DNA from: Stomoxys calcitrans
Taxonomy: Eukaryota > Arthropoda > Insecta > Diptera > Muscidae
Direction: 5' to 3'
Assembly: GCF_963082655.1 (NCBI RefSeq)
Contig: NC_081552.1
Coordinates: forward strand, 7,036,448-7,100,447
DNA length: 64,000 bases
Of the stretch, positions 21,851 through 33,560 are shown in pieces; within the stretch, counting starts at the first letter, position 1, and every line of letters starts with the position of its first letter. The notes beneath the pieces were generated by a model. That model did not search any database, had not been told where the DNA came from, and worked only from the letters and a program-made list of their open reading frames with translations. The position numbers and the translations under genes are program-made.

Positions 21851-22950
21851 ACTCCAACAAAAATCCGCTAAGAAACTCTGCGTAAAAGAAAAAAGTTTCT
21901 CTGTTATATCATCAACTCACTCGCCAAACTTTTGCCCCGCCACACAATTTCTCAAAGCCATTTGCCATACTCGCTACCCCTCGCGCTGTTGTTGTTTTTG
22001 TTTTAATGACATCTGTGGCAATACTTTTGCTTTTCATGGCTAGGCCAAACAGCATGGGAGTTTTTGCCCACCACACTGAAATTGCACAGAGAAAATTATC
22101 ATTAAACTTTCTCAAAAAAGGAAATTCGAAAAAATTTTCATTAGAAAGAGTTGTGGAAAATGTTTCTACAAAAAAGTTACAGGGTTCTTTAGTCCCTCAA
22201 ACCGAGGCTCGTCTGCGAGTATATTGTATGTGGTCGGCAGCGTCTACCAGTCTGCCATTTTCATTTATTGCTGTGCATATGTTTTAACATTTTCGTTAAA
22301 AATAATATTTATACAAAAATTTCTTTAAAAACAAATTTTGTGGATGAATATATCAAAGGCTTTATATAAATCTTCGTTATTTTTCATTACTTTCTGTGTA
22401 ATTTTACTCCGCTCCATTTTGCTACCCACTTTTTGGACCACTAAATGCTTCCCTACGTGGCTTTAGTCTCTTAAACAGGGGCTCCCCTTCGGCCATTTAT
22501 TGTGGTTGATGCCAGCCTCAGCCAGAATGTGTGAAGGAATGTTTTTTGCATCTGGCAAAGCATTGTAACGAAAGAAGTGCGACATGCAACCCTAAAGTAA
22601 AAAACGGGGTGATAAGAAAAACGGTATTAAAAATCCTAAACTGTGAGATTTTTTGTTAATCTCATTTTTCTGGCTATCCCTGCAAGTCGAATAGGAAAGA
22701 GCTGTCAATGACAGCTGTCAGTCCACCAAGGTGACAGCATTAGATATTTTCAAGAAAAAAAAAAGAAATGCAACAGTCGAAAGGTTAATCGTTGGGATTT
22801 TCTAAGGAGATGCCATGAAAGGAGTTCATGCAAAAAGTTAAAGATGAGATTCTAAGAACTTAATGTTGGGTAAAATGAAATTATCGAGGAAGTTGAAATA
22901 TTATAGTTTTACTAATTTAGTTTTAAATAACTCTCCTCAACTTCTCTATT
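21851..22950. other. unassigned island
   Basis: About 1.1 kb with no recognised repeat. Several open frames of 60-95 codons overlap on both strands without motifs. Base composition is less AT-biased than the surrounding repeats near 21900-22080. Confidence 0.4.
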
Positions 22951-23835
22951 TTTATACCCACCACCATAGGATGGGGGTATACTAACCTAATCATTCCCCC
23001 ATTAAGTACATATATTCTAGAACGTCTCGTCATTCTGATCCGATCTAGCCATGTCCGTCCGCCCGTCCGTTCGTCCGTCTGTCGAAATCACGATAGTGGT
23101 CGATCGCGTAAAGCTAGCTTCTTGAAATTTTGCATAGATACCTAATATTGTTGTAGGTCGTTGGAGATTGCAAATAGACCATATCGGTTCAGATTTAGAT
23201 ATAGCTCCCATATAAACCAATCTCCCGATTTGACTTCTTGAGCCCCTGGAACCCGCCATTTTCATCCGATTTCGCTAAAATTTTGTATGCGATATTCCGT
23301 TATGACTTTCACCAACTGCTTCAAGTACGGTTCAAATCGGTCCATAACCTGATATAGCTCTCATATAAACCGATCTCCAGAGTTGAGTTCTTGAGCCCCT
23401 AGAAGCCACAAATTTCGTCCGATGTGGCTAAAATTTTGCACATAGTGTTCTGTTGTGACTTAAAACTGTGTCAAGTACGGCTCAAATCGGCCTATAACTT
23501 GATATAGCTCCCATATAAACCGATCTCCCAATTTGACTTCTTGATTTGGCTGAAATTTGCACATAGTGTTCTCTGACGGCTTCCAACAATTGTGTAGAGT
23601 ACGGTCGAAATCAGCCTGTAGCCTGAAAAGCTCACATATAAACCGATTTCCCGATTTGACTTCTTGAGCATTTGCAACCCGCAATTTTTGTTCAATTTAG
23701 CTACAATTGTGCCAAGTACGGTCCAAATCTGCCAATAACCTGATATAGCTCCCATGTAAACCGGTCTCTCGATTATCCTTGTTCGGTTCCTTAATGCTTT
23801 AATTTTGCTAGTTTGATAGAAGTTTGGTATGTAAA
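22951..23835 (-). mobile_element. mini-me-like subfamily C, 5' end missing
   Basis: 3' hairpin TATACCCACCACCATAGGAT at 22954, a short GTCC tract (about 23053), and body units with ATATAAACCGATCTCC-like cores at about 23210, 23365, 23515, 23640 and 23755, irregular because of small deletions. The leader TTGTTCGGTTCCTTAATG is present, but the palindrome and terminal CAAGTAAAAG are not. Confidence 0.75.
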
Positions 23836-23845
23836 TAAAACAATA

Positions 23846-24083
23846 AGAGCGTGCTAAGTTACCTACACCATGGATCGCAGTTGTCGAATTTTTTGCGCGG
23901 TATCTTTTTTTTTGGCTAACAAAGAATAATGAATAAGAACTGTTTTGCTATTGGAGCTATATAAAATTATAGTCCGATTTAGACCATAAATGAATTGAAT
24001 GCTGAACATCGTAGAGGTCATTGCGTAATATTTCAGTCCATGTCTTGTAGGGGCTTAAGAAGCAAAATCGGGAAATCGGTTTA
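23846..24083 (+). mobile_element. mini-me-like subfamily A, 5' fragment with damaged palindrome
   Basis: CAATAAGAGCGTGCTAAG, then the palindrome region is lost (TTACCTACACCATGGATCGC). The leader GACCATAAATGAATTGAATG and part of one unit follow. It stops where the retrotransposon sequence at 24084 begins. Confidence 0.65.
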
Positions 24084-25634
24084 CGTCTATGCTAAATGTT
24101 CAAGTGGACATCGTTTCAACTCGTAAACTGCCCTCCAATAAGGATTATGTGTTTACATTGAATTCGAACACTGAAGCTAATTCTGTTTTGGCTGCGAGAC
24201 GTAAATTAAAAGACTCTAATATATATGTACAGATAGACACCACAGTTAACGAGCGAAACCAATTGTATCATCTCACGCAAATTGAAAAAAATTGAAACGA
24301 ATTAACCAGCACTTAAAGATACGTCAAAGTCGTTCTAGCATTTATATTGCGAACCGCCCATTTGAATGGAATTATGGTAATATTGTTGCTCTGAAAGACA
24401 GTGACGCCGATTTTCTCTGTACCGTCATCAGCAAAGCAGAGCTTACGTATTCAGCATTGGTCAAAACACGCAAGCGTGATCGTCTAGAGTCCAATGACGA
24501 AAATATCTCTGCATCTACATCTAATGCTTTTGTATCAAATTGTGTAAACTAGCAACCAGTTGTGTGTCAGAAATTATCCTTTAATGTTGCAAACTTAAAT
24601 AGTAAAACAAATTTTGGTAACTTCTTTACATATGCTAATAATTTTGATGTCTTTTTTTTAGACTCACGACACCAAAGACAAAAGAGATAAAAGTACTCAC
24701 TATTTCAAAGATTTTGTTTTGTGTTGGGTAGATTCAGTTAAGTTGCATAATGCTGATCGTGCTAGCTGGCTGCTTGTATGGATTTAAAAAATCAATTCAG
24801 CAACGCTTTTCTTTAGAATTTAATAAATTTTCGTCAAACATCATTCTTTCCCCCACATTTGGTAATATGCATATTTGTTTTATATCCCTTTATTTGAATT
24901 GTAATGACTGGGCAAACAATTTCTCGAAATCAGAGCAGTTTTTTTTGGATCTAAAACCAACTTCCTTTGTTATATTATGACACTTGGATGCTCGTATAGG
25001 CATGGAGCATCATATAGACATACTACCTGAACTAGGTCAGGACATCACAGCGGAACGTATGTCAAAGGATAACTGTGTAGATAGTAAAGGCCGAAAACTT
25101 CTGAACTTAATTGAGGACTTAGGTGGCGTTATTTTTAATGGACGATGTCAAGGTGATAGAGAGGTCGAGTATATGCTTTGTGGGGTAAAGGGTTCAACGG
25201 TAATAGATTACGTTATAGGTTCCGCCGATGTTTTGGTACTGTTGGAAAATGTTCGTGTCTCCTGTACACTGTATTCGGATCATATGCCACTGGAACTCTC
25301 AATTAAGTCGAACTCCACTAGCGCGGAGAAGTCATGCATATTGCCACAGAAACTAAGACGGTGTCCCTTGAAGTCCGATGTATATCGTAACGCCATCACC
25401 AAACGATGTGCCCTAAATTATCTTTTTAGCTAATCTACCATTGATTGCAAGGTTGACATTCTCATATCTAAAATACACGACGCTGCTGGAAAGTCACCAG
25501 GTAAACGTTTTTTCGAACGCAAAAATAGATGGCTTGACGTACAGTCCGAGTCAGCCAAAAAACATATTCCTAAATGTCTTAACTGATATCGCAGATTAAA
25601 TCAAATTTGTAGAAGACAATTTATTGAAAGTAGG
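24084..25634 (+). pseudogene. non-LTR retrotransposon, part 1: ORF1 end and endonuclease
   Basis: Two overlapping frames (24089-24295 and 24292-24552), linked by a frameshift, read as the C-terminal half of an ORF1-type protein (VFTLNSNTEANSVLAARRKL; RSSIYIANRPFEW). ORF2 starts around 24575 with FNVANLNSKTNFGNFFTYAN. The AP endonuclease appears as LKPTSFVIL, a stop at 24977-24979 where GD of the usual GDxDA should be, LDARIG, then GSTVIDYVIGS and the catalytic SDHMPLEL (about 25277). After a stop at 25432 the linker continues (IHDAAGKSPGKRFFERKNRW). It is cut at 25635 by a Tc1-like insertion and continues at 28790. Several stops and shifts make it inactive. Clade not assigned. Confidence 0.85.
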
Positions 25635-25651
25635 TACAGCGGTCGAAAAAA

Positions 25652-25859
25652 GTATTCATCATTCAATGTTTTTTTTTTAATAAGTCTACAAAAGACAATT
25701 GGAATAAAAACGTATTAAACTAATGATGCAGTAGTGCTTGTGTGATATATATGTACACAATTTCATTGTTTTTAAAGAAAAAAATAGTATTTATTGGAAC
25801 AAAAAGGGCCATTTTACAGCTGAACACAAAAAATTAAACAAAAAAAGTATTCATCATTG
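25652..25859. promoter_or_regulatory. left outer and inner transposase-binding repeats (IR/DR)
   Basis: GTATTCATCATT at 25652-25663 and 25848-25859 in direct orientation, both preceded by A runs. They correspond to the doubled binding sites of IR/DR-type Tc1 elements. Binding is inferred from position, not shown. Confidence 0.75.
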
Positions 25860-25897
25860 CAAAAAAACAAAAAAATAAATAACATAATTTAAAAAAA

Positions 25898-26926
25898 TTA
25901 ATACTTTGTTATTCGACCACCGCGTCTTATAACTTCTTTTAAACGGTTTGACATCGATTGGACTAATTTAGCGGTTATATTTTGGTCTATATTAGTCCAT
26001 TCCTCCATTATCACCTGTTGCATTTGACTCTTGCTCGAAAAATTGCGCGTTCTCAATTTGCGTTCGAGATGTTCCCAAAGATGTTCAATTGGGTTCAAGT
26101 CGGGACTTTGAGGAGGAGTTTTAATGACTTTGGGGCAGTTATACAGCATGCACATCTTGGTATTTAAAGCAGAATGTTTGGGGTCATTATCTTGATAATA
26201 TTGAAAGTTATTACCAAGCCCAAGTTTTACAGCACTATCTTTTAAATTCCTCTTTAAAATGTCAATGTAATACTTATGATCCATTACTCCATTAATAATT
26301 TCAAGATTTCCCGCTCCTGAACCCGCCATACACCCCCAAACCATTAAACCACCTCCACCATGTTTTACAGTAGCAACTGTGTTTCGTTCTTCAAGCTCTG
26401 TATTTGGTTTTCTGTACACTATGACCTTTCCATCGCACCCAAAAAGATTAAACTTGCTCTCGTCTGCAAAAATTACTGTTTTCCAAAATGATTCGGGCTG
26501 TTTTACATACATTTTTGCGAAGTTTAGCCTTTTCACTCGGTTTATTTTATTTATAAAGGGCTTCTTACGTGCAGTTCTTCCTCTGTAACTATGCCTTTTG
26601 AGTGTATTTCGAATTGTTTGTGTAGTAACTTCCTTCCCTAAATATTCCATAGTGTTTTTACGAAGAATGGTCGCATTTGTCTTCGGAGTTTTCTGAACTT
26701 GCCGCACTAGCCAACGCACATCTCCAACTGAAAGTGCTTTTGGTCGACCAGATCTTGGTTTATTGTCAACAGTTTTCGTTTCTGTCCACTTTCTGATGAT
26801 GGATTGTATAGTAGATCGTGGTCTATTTAATATTTCACTGATAGTTTTTTGAGTTAAACCATTCCTGTGGTGTTTTATTATTAAAACTTTTACCTCATCA
26901 GAAACCTCGTTTTGCTTACGACCCAT
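25898..26926 (-). CDS. Tc1-like transposase, intact DD34E
   Basis: A 342-residue open frame, the usual length, without stops. It cuts and joins DNA at the element's ends in the nucleus. Residues about 1-50 form the first paired-like helix-turn-helix (KVLIIKHHRNGLTQKTISEI); SGRPKAL at 59-65 is the GRPR-like hinge; residues about 66-115 are the second HTH (TTQTIRNTLKRH). The catalytic triad is D155 (VIFADESKFN), D246 (YYQDNDPKHS) and E281 (SPDLNPIEHLWEHL), giving D-34-E spacing. A glycine-rich patch (GGGGLMVWGCM) lies at about 190-200. It ends near GRITKY. The start MGRKQNEVSDEVKVL is the first Met and lies about 130 bp inside the inner binding repeat. Nearest named family not determined. Confidence 0.95.
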   Translation of the reverse strand: MGRKQNEVSDEVKVLIIKHHRNGLTQKTISEILNRPRSTIQSIIRKWTETKTVDNKPRSGRPKALSVGDVRWLVRQVQKTPKTNATILRKNTMEYLGKEVTTQTIRNTLKRHSYRGRTARKKPFINKINRVKRLNFAKMYVKQPESFWKTVIFADESKFNLFGCDGKVIVYRKPNTELEERNTVATVKHGGGGLMVWGCMAGSGAGNLEIINGVMDHKYYIDILKRNLKDSAVKLGLGNNFQYYQDNDPKHSALNTKMCMLYNCPKVIKTPPQSPDLNPIEHLWEHLERKLRTRNFSSKSQMQQVIMEEWTNIDQNITAKLVQSMSNRLKEVIRRGGRITKY

Positions 26927-27070
26927 TTTGACAAAAACTATATTTTCAATGAAATTAAATATTTGCTGTCAAGGGCAAAGCCTCCTTTACTTAATAAAAC
27001 AGAAAAGGGGGATTCCCAAATAATATTTGAATTTGACTTTGATGATAGCACATCAATGATGAATACTTTT

Positions 27071-28581
27071 TTATACCCTCCACCATAAGATGGGGGGTAT
27101 ACTAATTTCGTCATTCTGTTTGTAACTACTCGAAATATTCGTCTGAGACCCCATAAAGTATATATATTCTTGATCGTCGTGAAATTTTATGTCGATCTAG
27201 CCATGTCCGTCCGTCTGTCCGTCCGTCCGTCCGTCCGTCCGTCCGTCCGTCCGTCTGTCTGTCGAAAGCACGCTAACTTCCGAAGGAGTAAAGCTAGCCG
27301 CTTGAAATTTTGCACAAATACTTCTTATTAGTGTAGGTCGGTTGGTATTGTAAATGGGCCATATCGGTCCATGTTTTGATATAACTGCCATATAAACCGA
27401 TCTTGGGTCTTGAATTCTTGAGCCTCTAGAGTGCGCAATTCTTATCCGATTGGGATGAAATTTTGCACGACGTGTTTTGTTATGATATCCAACAACTGTG
27501 CCAAGTATGGTTCAAATCGGTTCATAACCTGATATAGCTGCCATATAAACCGATCTTGGGTCTTGACTTCTTGAGCCTCTAGAGTGCGCAATTCTTATCC
27601 GATTTGAATGAAATTTTGCACGACGTGTTTTGTTATTATATCCAACAACTGTGCCAAGTATGGTTCAAATCGGTTTATAACCTGATATAGCTGCCATATA
27701 AACCGATCTTGGGTCTTGACTTCTTGAGCCTCTAGAGTGCGCAATTCTTATCGGATTGGGATGAAATTTTGCACGACGTGTTTTGTTATGCTATCCAACA
27801 ACTTTGCTAAGTATGGTTCAAATCGGTCCATAACCTGATATAGCTGCCATATAAACCGATCTTGGGTCTTGACTTCTTGAGCCTCTAGAGTGCGCAATTC
27901 TTATCCGATTGGAATGAAATTTTGGCACGTAGTATTTTGTTATGATATCCAACAACTGTGCCAAATATGGTTCAAATCGGTCAATAACCTGATATAGATG
28001 TCATATAAACAGATCTGGGGACTTGACTTCTTGAGCTTCTAGAGGGCTCAATTTCTATCCGATTTGGCTGAAATTTCGCAAGACGTTTTTTATTGTTACT
28101 TTCAACAACTATGTCAAATAAAGTACAAGTCGGTTCATAACCTGATATAGCTGCCATATAAACCTATCTGGGATCTTGACTTCTTGAGCCTCTAGAGTTC
28201 GCAATTATTATCCGATTTGCTTGAAATTTTGTACGACGGATTCTCTCATGACCATTAACAAACGTGTTTATTATTGTCTGAATGGGTCTATAGGCCGATA
28301 CAGCTCCCATATAAATCGATCTCTCTATTTTACTTCTTGAGCCACCAAAGGGCGCAAATCTTATTCGAATTGGATGACATTTTACACAGGTCTCCAACAT
28401 ATAATTTAATTGTGGTCCAAACCGGACCATATCTTGATATCGCTCTAATAGCAGAGCAAATCTTTTCTTATATCCTTTTTTTTGCCTAAGAAGAGATGCC
28501 GGGAAAAGAACTCGACAAATGCGATCCATGGTGGAGGGTATATAAGATTCGGCCCGGCCGAACTTAGCACGCTTTTACTTG
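27071..28581 (-). mobile_element. mini-me-like subfamily A, full copy, near-identical to 8583-10093
   Basis: Same 1511-bp length, same unit order and the same GTCY tract as the copy at 8583. By eye I find only four substitutions (one near 27383, two near 27988-27997, one near 28221). It lies in the T run just outside the inner binding repeat of the Tc1 right end. The empty site can be read from the Tc1 left end, where an A run precedes GTATTCATC. No target duplication is distinguishable from the run. Confidence 0.9.
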
Positions 28582-28789
28582 TTTGTTCTGTTTTTGGTGT
28601 TATTATATAAAATTGCATTTTTTGCGCTAATTAAATTTATTTTTTGAATTTATTTTAAGACATATTACGAAAAATAAACTATTGCATAAAACTGCATTAT
28701 TTGTTTACTTTAAATTTTCTTCAATTACCCAAAATAAGTGAATTTATTATCAATTTTGCTAATGATGAATACTTTTTTTGACCGCTGTA

Positions 28790-30779
28790 ATTTTATACGA
28801 ATCTCTGCAATAGAAAGAAATTGACATTACACAACTCGAAAATTTAGTGATTGGTGAAAACTTGAGAATAACTTAAAGGAAAGACCACCTAGAATAGGAA
28901 ATGACCCTAATGCGGATTCGTTCCGCGAATACTTTATTGACTTGTTGTCATGTAGCTCTCACGAAGATGAGATGGCTTGGGTGCTGTCGTACCACATGGA
29001 CCCATTTGTAGACGGCCCTTTCGAAATGCACAAATTATTATTCGTACTCGGTAGTGCAAAAAGTAAAGTAAAGTAAAAGTAAAAATAGAATCCCTTTTGA
29101 ATTCTACAAATATGCTCCAATTTCGTTTCTACAATAAGTTCTACGTCTGCTTAACTTTATCTTTCTTCATTAGTCTATCCCTTCGTCCTTTCGTAGATCG
29201 ATAATCATCCCATTGCACAAAAAAGGTAACGTAAATGTGGTGTCGAATTACAGAGGTTTGTCTCTGCTTGACATACTGTTCAAAATATTCACCGGAATAG
29301 TGTTGAACCGAATTAATTCGTGGATAGAGCAAAATCGGATTCTGGACGAATACCAGGCAGAAGACGTTCGCATTTTTTGTAGACTTTTGTGCTGCCTTTG
29401 ACATGATACCTCGAAACTCCCTGTTTTATAAATTGGCCACATTGGGTCTCTCTACAAAGATTATCAGTATACTGGGTCTGATCTATTGTGACACAACAAG
29501 TCAAGTATGGGATGGTTTATCTCTCTCTACACCTTTTAAGGTTACTCAGGGAGTCCGTCGAGGCTGTCTACTGAGCCCAAAACCGTATTTAAATGATTTA
29601 CATGAGGTTCTACCCGCTGGTGTACGCATTGGGAAGGTAGAGATCAGGGTATTATGTATGCAGATTGATGATTGATGCTCTATACGCATATTGCTCTTCA
29701 TGGGGTATAAGTCTAAACCTGACCAAATTTAAGATTGTTGTTTTCAGAAAGCGACCCAGGATCAGTAGTAATCTGTCTTGGTTTTACGGCACTAAGCCCA
29801 TAGAGGTCGTAAATGTCTACAAATATATCGGAATGAATCTTACGTATAACCTTTTTATTGTAAAGCATCTTTCTCACAAACTATAATCTGCAAAATAGCT
29901 ATTAATTCTACATGGCGAGGCTACATCCACAACGGAAGAATTAGCATTTCGAATAAGATAAAGATATTTAATACCGCTGCCAAGTCTATATATAACAGAT
30001 GTGGGGACATGTTAGCTATGAGCAAGTAGAGAGACTATTCAGGTTCTTCATAAAAAAGGTACTATACTTACCAAGTAATACACCTAACTATATGTTGCAT
30101 ATTGAAACGGGGATACCAAGTAGTATATTTTTGGAGACCCTCATAATGCACTTTAATTACATTAGCAAGGTACTGGCAACGCCTAGTGATAGATTACCCC
30201 GACTGCTGGCTGAGGAGACTATATATGTCGGGGTTTACTGGACAAAGAGCTGGTAAGATTTAGGTGCTGAACTAAGTATTGACGTTGATTTTAGTCTTAG
30301 AGGTCGTCATCTAGTGATAAGGCACGATAGCATTTTATGCGAGCTTATGGGACGTGAAAAGGTCTTGAATGAGAACAGGGCTCTGTCCTCACAATACCAA
30401 GACCCTTATCCGCATCTTAAATACGATATCCCCCTATACTTTCGAGATGGCAACTCCAAGAAACTTATAAGCTTAATTTTTCGAGCCAGAGGTGGTCTGC
30501 TTAACCTCAATTCCAGAGCCTTTAGAAATGATGCAAACGGTAATTGCTCTAGTTGTAACCTACAAATTCCTGAAACCACTTTTCATTTTATATGCTAACA
30601 AGAGAAGACGATGTTGTGGAAAAAGATCATTGAATCTAAATGAGTTCTACACAATATTAAATGGAGATAATTTTGCACCCCTCGGGAATTATCTAGTAGT
30701 AATTCATTGCATTACCGAAAGTTAATTCGAAATGAATTTAATCAATAAAAAATAATAATAAAATTTAATCAATAAAAAA
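28790..30779 (+). pseudogene. non-LTR retrotransposon, part 2: reverse transcriptase, C-terminus and 3' tail
   Basis: Continues the element begun at 24084. RT fingers: IIIPLHKKGNVNVVSNYRGL then SLLDILFKIF (29200-29290). Motif A: FFVDFCAAFDM (29373-29405) is frameshifted from the preceding EYQAEDV. Motif B: VTQGVRRGCLLSP (about 29545). Motif C keeps only YAD (29657-29665) before a stop. The next conserved block (LYAYCSSWGISLNLTKFKIV) follows too closely, so about 25-30 codons after the catalytic Asp are deleted. The C-terminal region ends with a CSSCNLQIPETTFHFIC zinc-knuckle-like motif (to 30598). The 3' end is AATTTAATCAATAAAAAA, twice in tandem (30735-30779). The element is dead. Confidence 0.87.
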
Positions 30780-31939
30780 CAGGTAAAAGCTTGCTAAGTT
30801 CGGCCGGGCCGAATCTTATATACCCTCCACCATGGATTACATTTGTCGAGTTCTTTCCCCGGCATCTCTTCTTAGGCAAAAAAGGATATAAGAAAAGATT
30901 TCCTCTGCTATTAGAGCGATATCAAGATATGGTCCGGTTTGGACCACAATTAAATGTTGGAGACCTGTGTAAAATGTCAGTCAATTCGAATAAGAATTGC
31001 GCCCTTTGGGGGCTCAAGAAGTAAAATAGAGAGATCGATTTATATGGGGGCTGTATCGGGCTATAGACCGATTCAGACCATAATAAACAGGTATGTTGAC
31101 GGTCATGAGAGAATCCGGCAAATCGGATAATAATTGCGACCTCTACAGGCTCAAGAAATCAAGATCCCAGATCGGTTTATATGACAGCTATATCAGGTTA
31201 TGAACCGATTTGAACCATACTTGGCACAGTTGTTGGATATCATAACAAAACACGTCGTGCAAAATTTCATTCCAATCGGATAAGAATTGCGCACTCTAGA
31301 GGCTCAAGAAGTGAAGACCGAAGATCGGTTTATATGGCAGCTATATCAGGTTATGGGCCGATTTGAACCATACTTAGCACATTTATTGGATATCATAACA
31401 AAACACGTCGTGCAAAATTTCATCCCAATCGGATAAGAATTGCACACTCTAGAGGCTCAAGAAGTCAAGACCCAAGATCGGTTTATATGGCAGCTATATC
31501 AGGTTATGGACCGATTTGAACCATACTTGGCACATTTATTGGATATCATAACAAAACACGTCGTGCAAAATTTCATCCCAATCGGATAAGAATTGCGCAC
31601 TCTAGAGGCTCAAGAAGTCAAGACCCAAGATCGGTTTATATGGCAGCTATATCAAAACATGGACCGATATGGCCCATTTACAATACCAACCGACCTACAC
31701 TAATAAGAAGTATTTGTGCAAAATTTCAAGCGGCTAGCTTTACTCCTTCGGAAGTTAGCGTGCTTTCGACAGACAGATAGACGGACGGACGGACAGACGG
31801 ACGGACATGGCTAGATCGACATAAAATTTCACGACGATCAAGAATATATATACTTTATGGGGTCTCAGACGAATATTTCGAGTAGGTACAATCAGAATGA
31901 CGAAATTAGTATACCCCCCATCTTATGGTGGATGATATA
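30780..31939 (+). mobile_element. mini-me-like subfamily A, full ends, fewer units (1160 bp)
   Basis: CAGGTAAAAGCTTGCTAAG and the palindrome at 30799 open the copy directly in the A-rich tail of the retrotransposon. The body has fewer 153-bp units than the copy at 8583, which explains the shorter length. The 3' hairpin is slightly damaged (TTATGGTGGATGATATA). The GTCY tract is short (about 31771-31807). Confidence 0.8.
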
Positions 31940-32140
31940 AAAACAAAACCTGATGCAAAGCAAATCAGAAACAGTGCCAACTTGAACATAAATACATTTT
32001 AGTAATTTTTTTTGTATGACAGTCAGATATAGATATTATGTCAATTTAGATTTTCATAAAATACAGTATCGAAGTATATATGGAAATAAATTATAAATAA
32101 AATTTTTTCTAATCTAATCTAAAAAATCTAACTTCAATTC
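31940..32140. other. unassigned AT-rich spacer
   Basis: Nothing recognised; TAAATAAAATTTTTTCTAAT-type low-complexity sequence. Confidence 0.35.
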
Positions 32141-32460
32141 AATAAGTCAAGATCCCAGATCGGTTTAAATGACAGTTGTATCAGGTAATAAACTGATTTG
32201 AACCATACTTAGCACAGTTGTTGGAAATAATACCAAAACACCACGAGCAAAATTTCAGTTAAATCGGACGAGAATCGCGCCCTCTAGAGGCTCAAGAAAT
32301 CAACACCAAGATCAGTTTTTATGGCAGCTATATCAAAGCATAGACCGATTTGGTCCATTAACATTCCCATCCGACCTACACTAATATGAAGTATTGTATT
32401 TGTGCAAAATTGCAAGCATCTAGCTTTACTCCCTCAAAAGTTAGCGTGCTTTCGACTAAA
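32141..32460 (+). mobile_element. mini-me-like subfamily A fragment
   Basis: Two diverged body units (AAGTCAAGATCCCAGATCGG, CGCGCCCTCTAGAGGCTCAA) and the start of the 3' region (CATCTAGCTTTACTCCCTC). It is cut before the GTCY tract. It is more diverged than the neighbouring full copy. Confidence 0.65.
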
Positions 32461-33560
32461 AAGTTTACCAACATGTTTAGTGTTACTTTTGTAATGTTTG
32501 TTTTAATTTTTGTTTTTAATATTACACAATTATGGCCTACAGCTTGTCAGCATGTTTCTGTGTTGTGATAACAACTTTCCGTCTTCATCCAACAATTAGA
32601 TGCTTTCAGAGTGGTCTGGTGGATAGATAAATAGATTAATTGTGTCGTGTTGCTGTTGTTATTGAAGCCATATATTCATGTGGATGTGGCGATCCATGTC
32701 AAGCTTCTATAGGTGAGAAAGCTCCTGATCGCATCGCGAGAAGGTTGGCCGTTGGTTATTTAAAAGCGCTTTGTCATAACGAGCATCATAGGCACTCCGT
32801 ATATGTGCAAGAACCGGTGCCGCCCGACCTCTCACTGAGACTCTCCGCTCGATACCCCCGATCCGTTGCAGCTAGTCCGCATGGAGCATTCCACTATTCG
32901 CAACCTGTGAACGCACCCGGTAGCTCGCAGCTAAGCTTCTCGTAACAGCGATGAACACCACACAAATCGGAGCTCAATGTTCCGTCCTATGTGATGGTCA
33001 CAAATATCTCGTGCCGGGAATTGGGCACACATTCTGCATGTTGGCGTCTTCCCTTGGAGTTAAGGAGTTAAGATGCCTGAATCTACCGGATCTTTCTTGG
33101 GCCGAATACTTTAGTGTGTAGTATAGAGGTTTTCTTCTCCTTCATCGTCAAAAATGCTGTGGTGGTATGCATGATACGCCGCTTTATCTAAAATCCTACT
33201 TTTATGGAGCTAGAACTTGAAGATCTAATCGACATTTCAGGGCGGCGGCCGCTTTCTTGGTGGTTGGGACGGCTGCTGGAAATAGTGCTGCTGAAAAGCG
33301 ACTTATGGATTAATTCCTACTCCTGTGGAGTAAAAGCTGCCAAATGTGGCGCCAAGTATTTTTGAAAAATTGCCAACGAATATTCCATTAAGGAACAGGC
33401 AGAAGACTTCTTGCATATCTCTGAGTGCCGCCCGATTCTACTTTCAGCTAAATGATAGGAACCCCCTCTTAGTATCCGACACCTAACGGAGTTCCACTTA
33501 GCGACAACTCTTTATACATGTGGATCTAAGAATATTAAAATATGAACCACATATTAAATA
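32461..33560. other. unidentified repeat-like region with SINE fragment
   Basis: Within it, about 32785-32870 (GGCACTCCGTATATGTGCAA through CTCTCACTGAGACTCTCCGC) recurs at 48959-49025, so at least this part belongs to a dispersed repeat I cannot name. Around 33368-33400, GCCAACGAATATTCCATTAA and GGAACAGGC resemble the reversed tail of the SINE at 48275. The 101-codon frame at 32640-32945 shows no family features. Sequence around 32800-33100 is notably less AT-rich than the surroundings. Confidence 0.4.

Larger units (their letters stand above)
25637..28787 (-). mobile_element. Tc1-like DNA transposon with IR/DR ends, split by a mini-me copy
   Basis: The TA target is duplicated at 25635-25636 and 28788-28789. 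Terminal repeats begin CAGCGGTCGAAAAAAGTAT and CAGCGGTCAAAAAAAGTAT (right end, reverse complement). Each end has a second internal copy of the core GTATTCATCATT: 25652 and 25848 on the left, and the reverse complement at 28761 and 27055 on the right. The left pair is 196 bp apart. The right pair is 1706 bp apart, or 195 after removing the 1511-bp mini-me. Without that insert the element is about 1.64 kb, normal for the family. The retrotransposon reads on across it. Confidence 0.93.

Noticed and set aside
32640..32945. 101-codon open frame as a protein gene
   Set aside because: Part of it is the dispersed repeat shared with 48959, and the cysteine-rich start shows no known domain.
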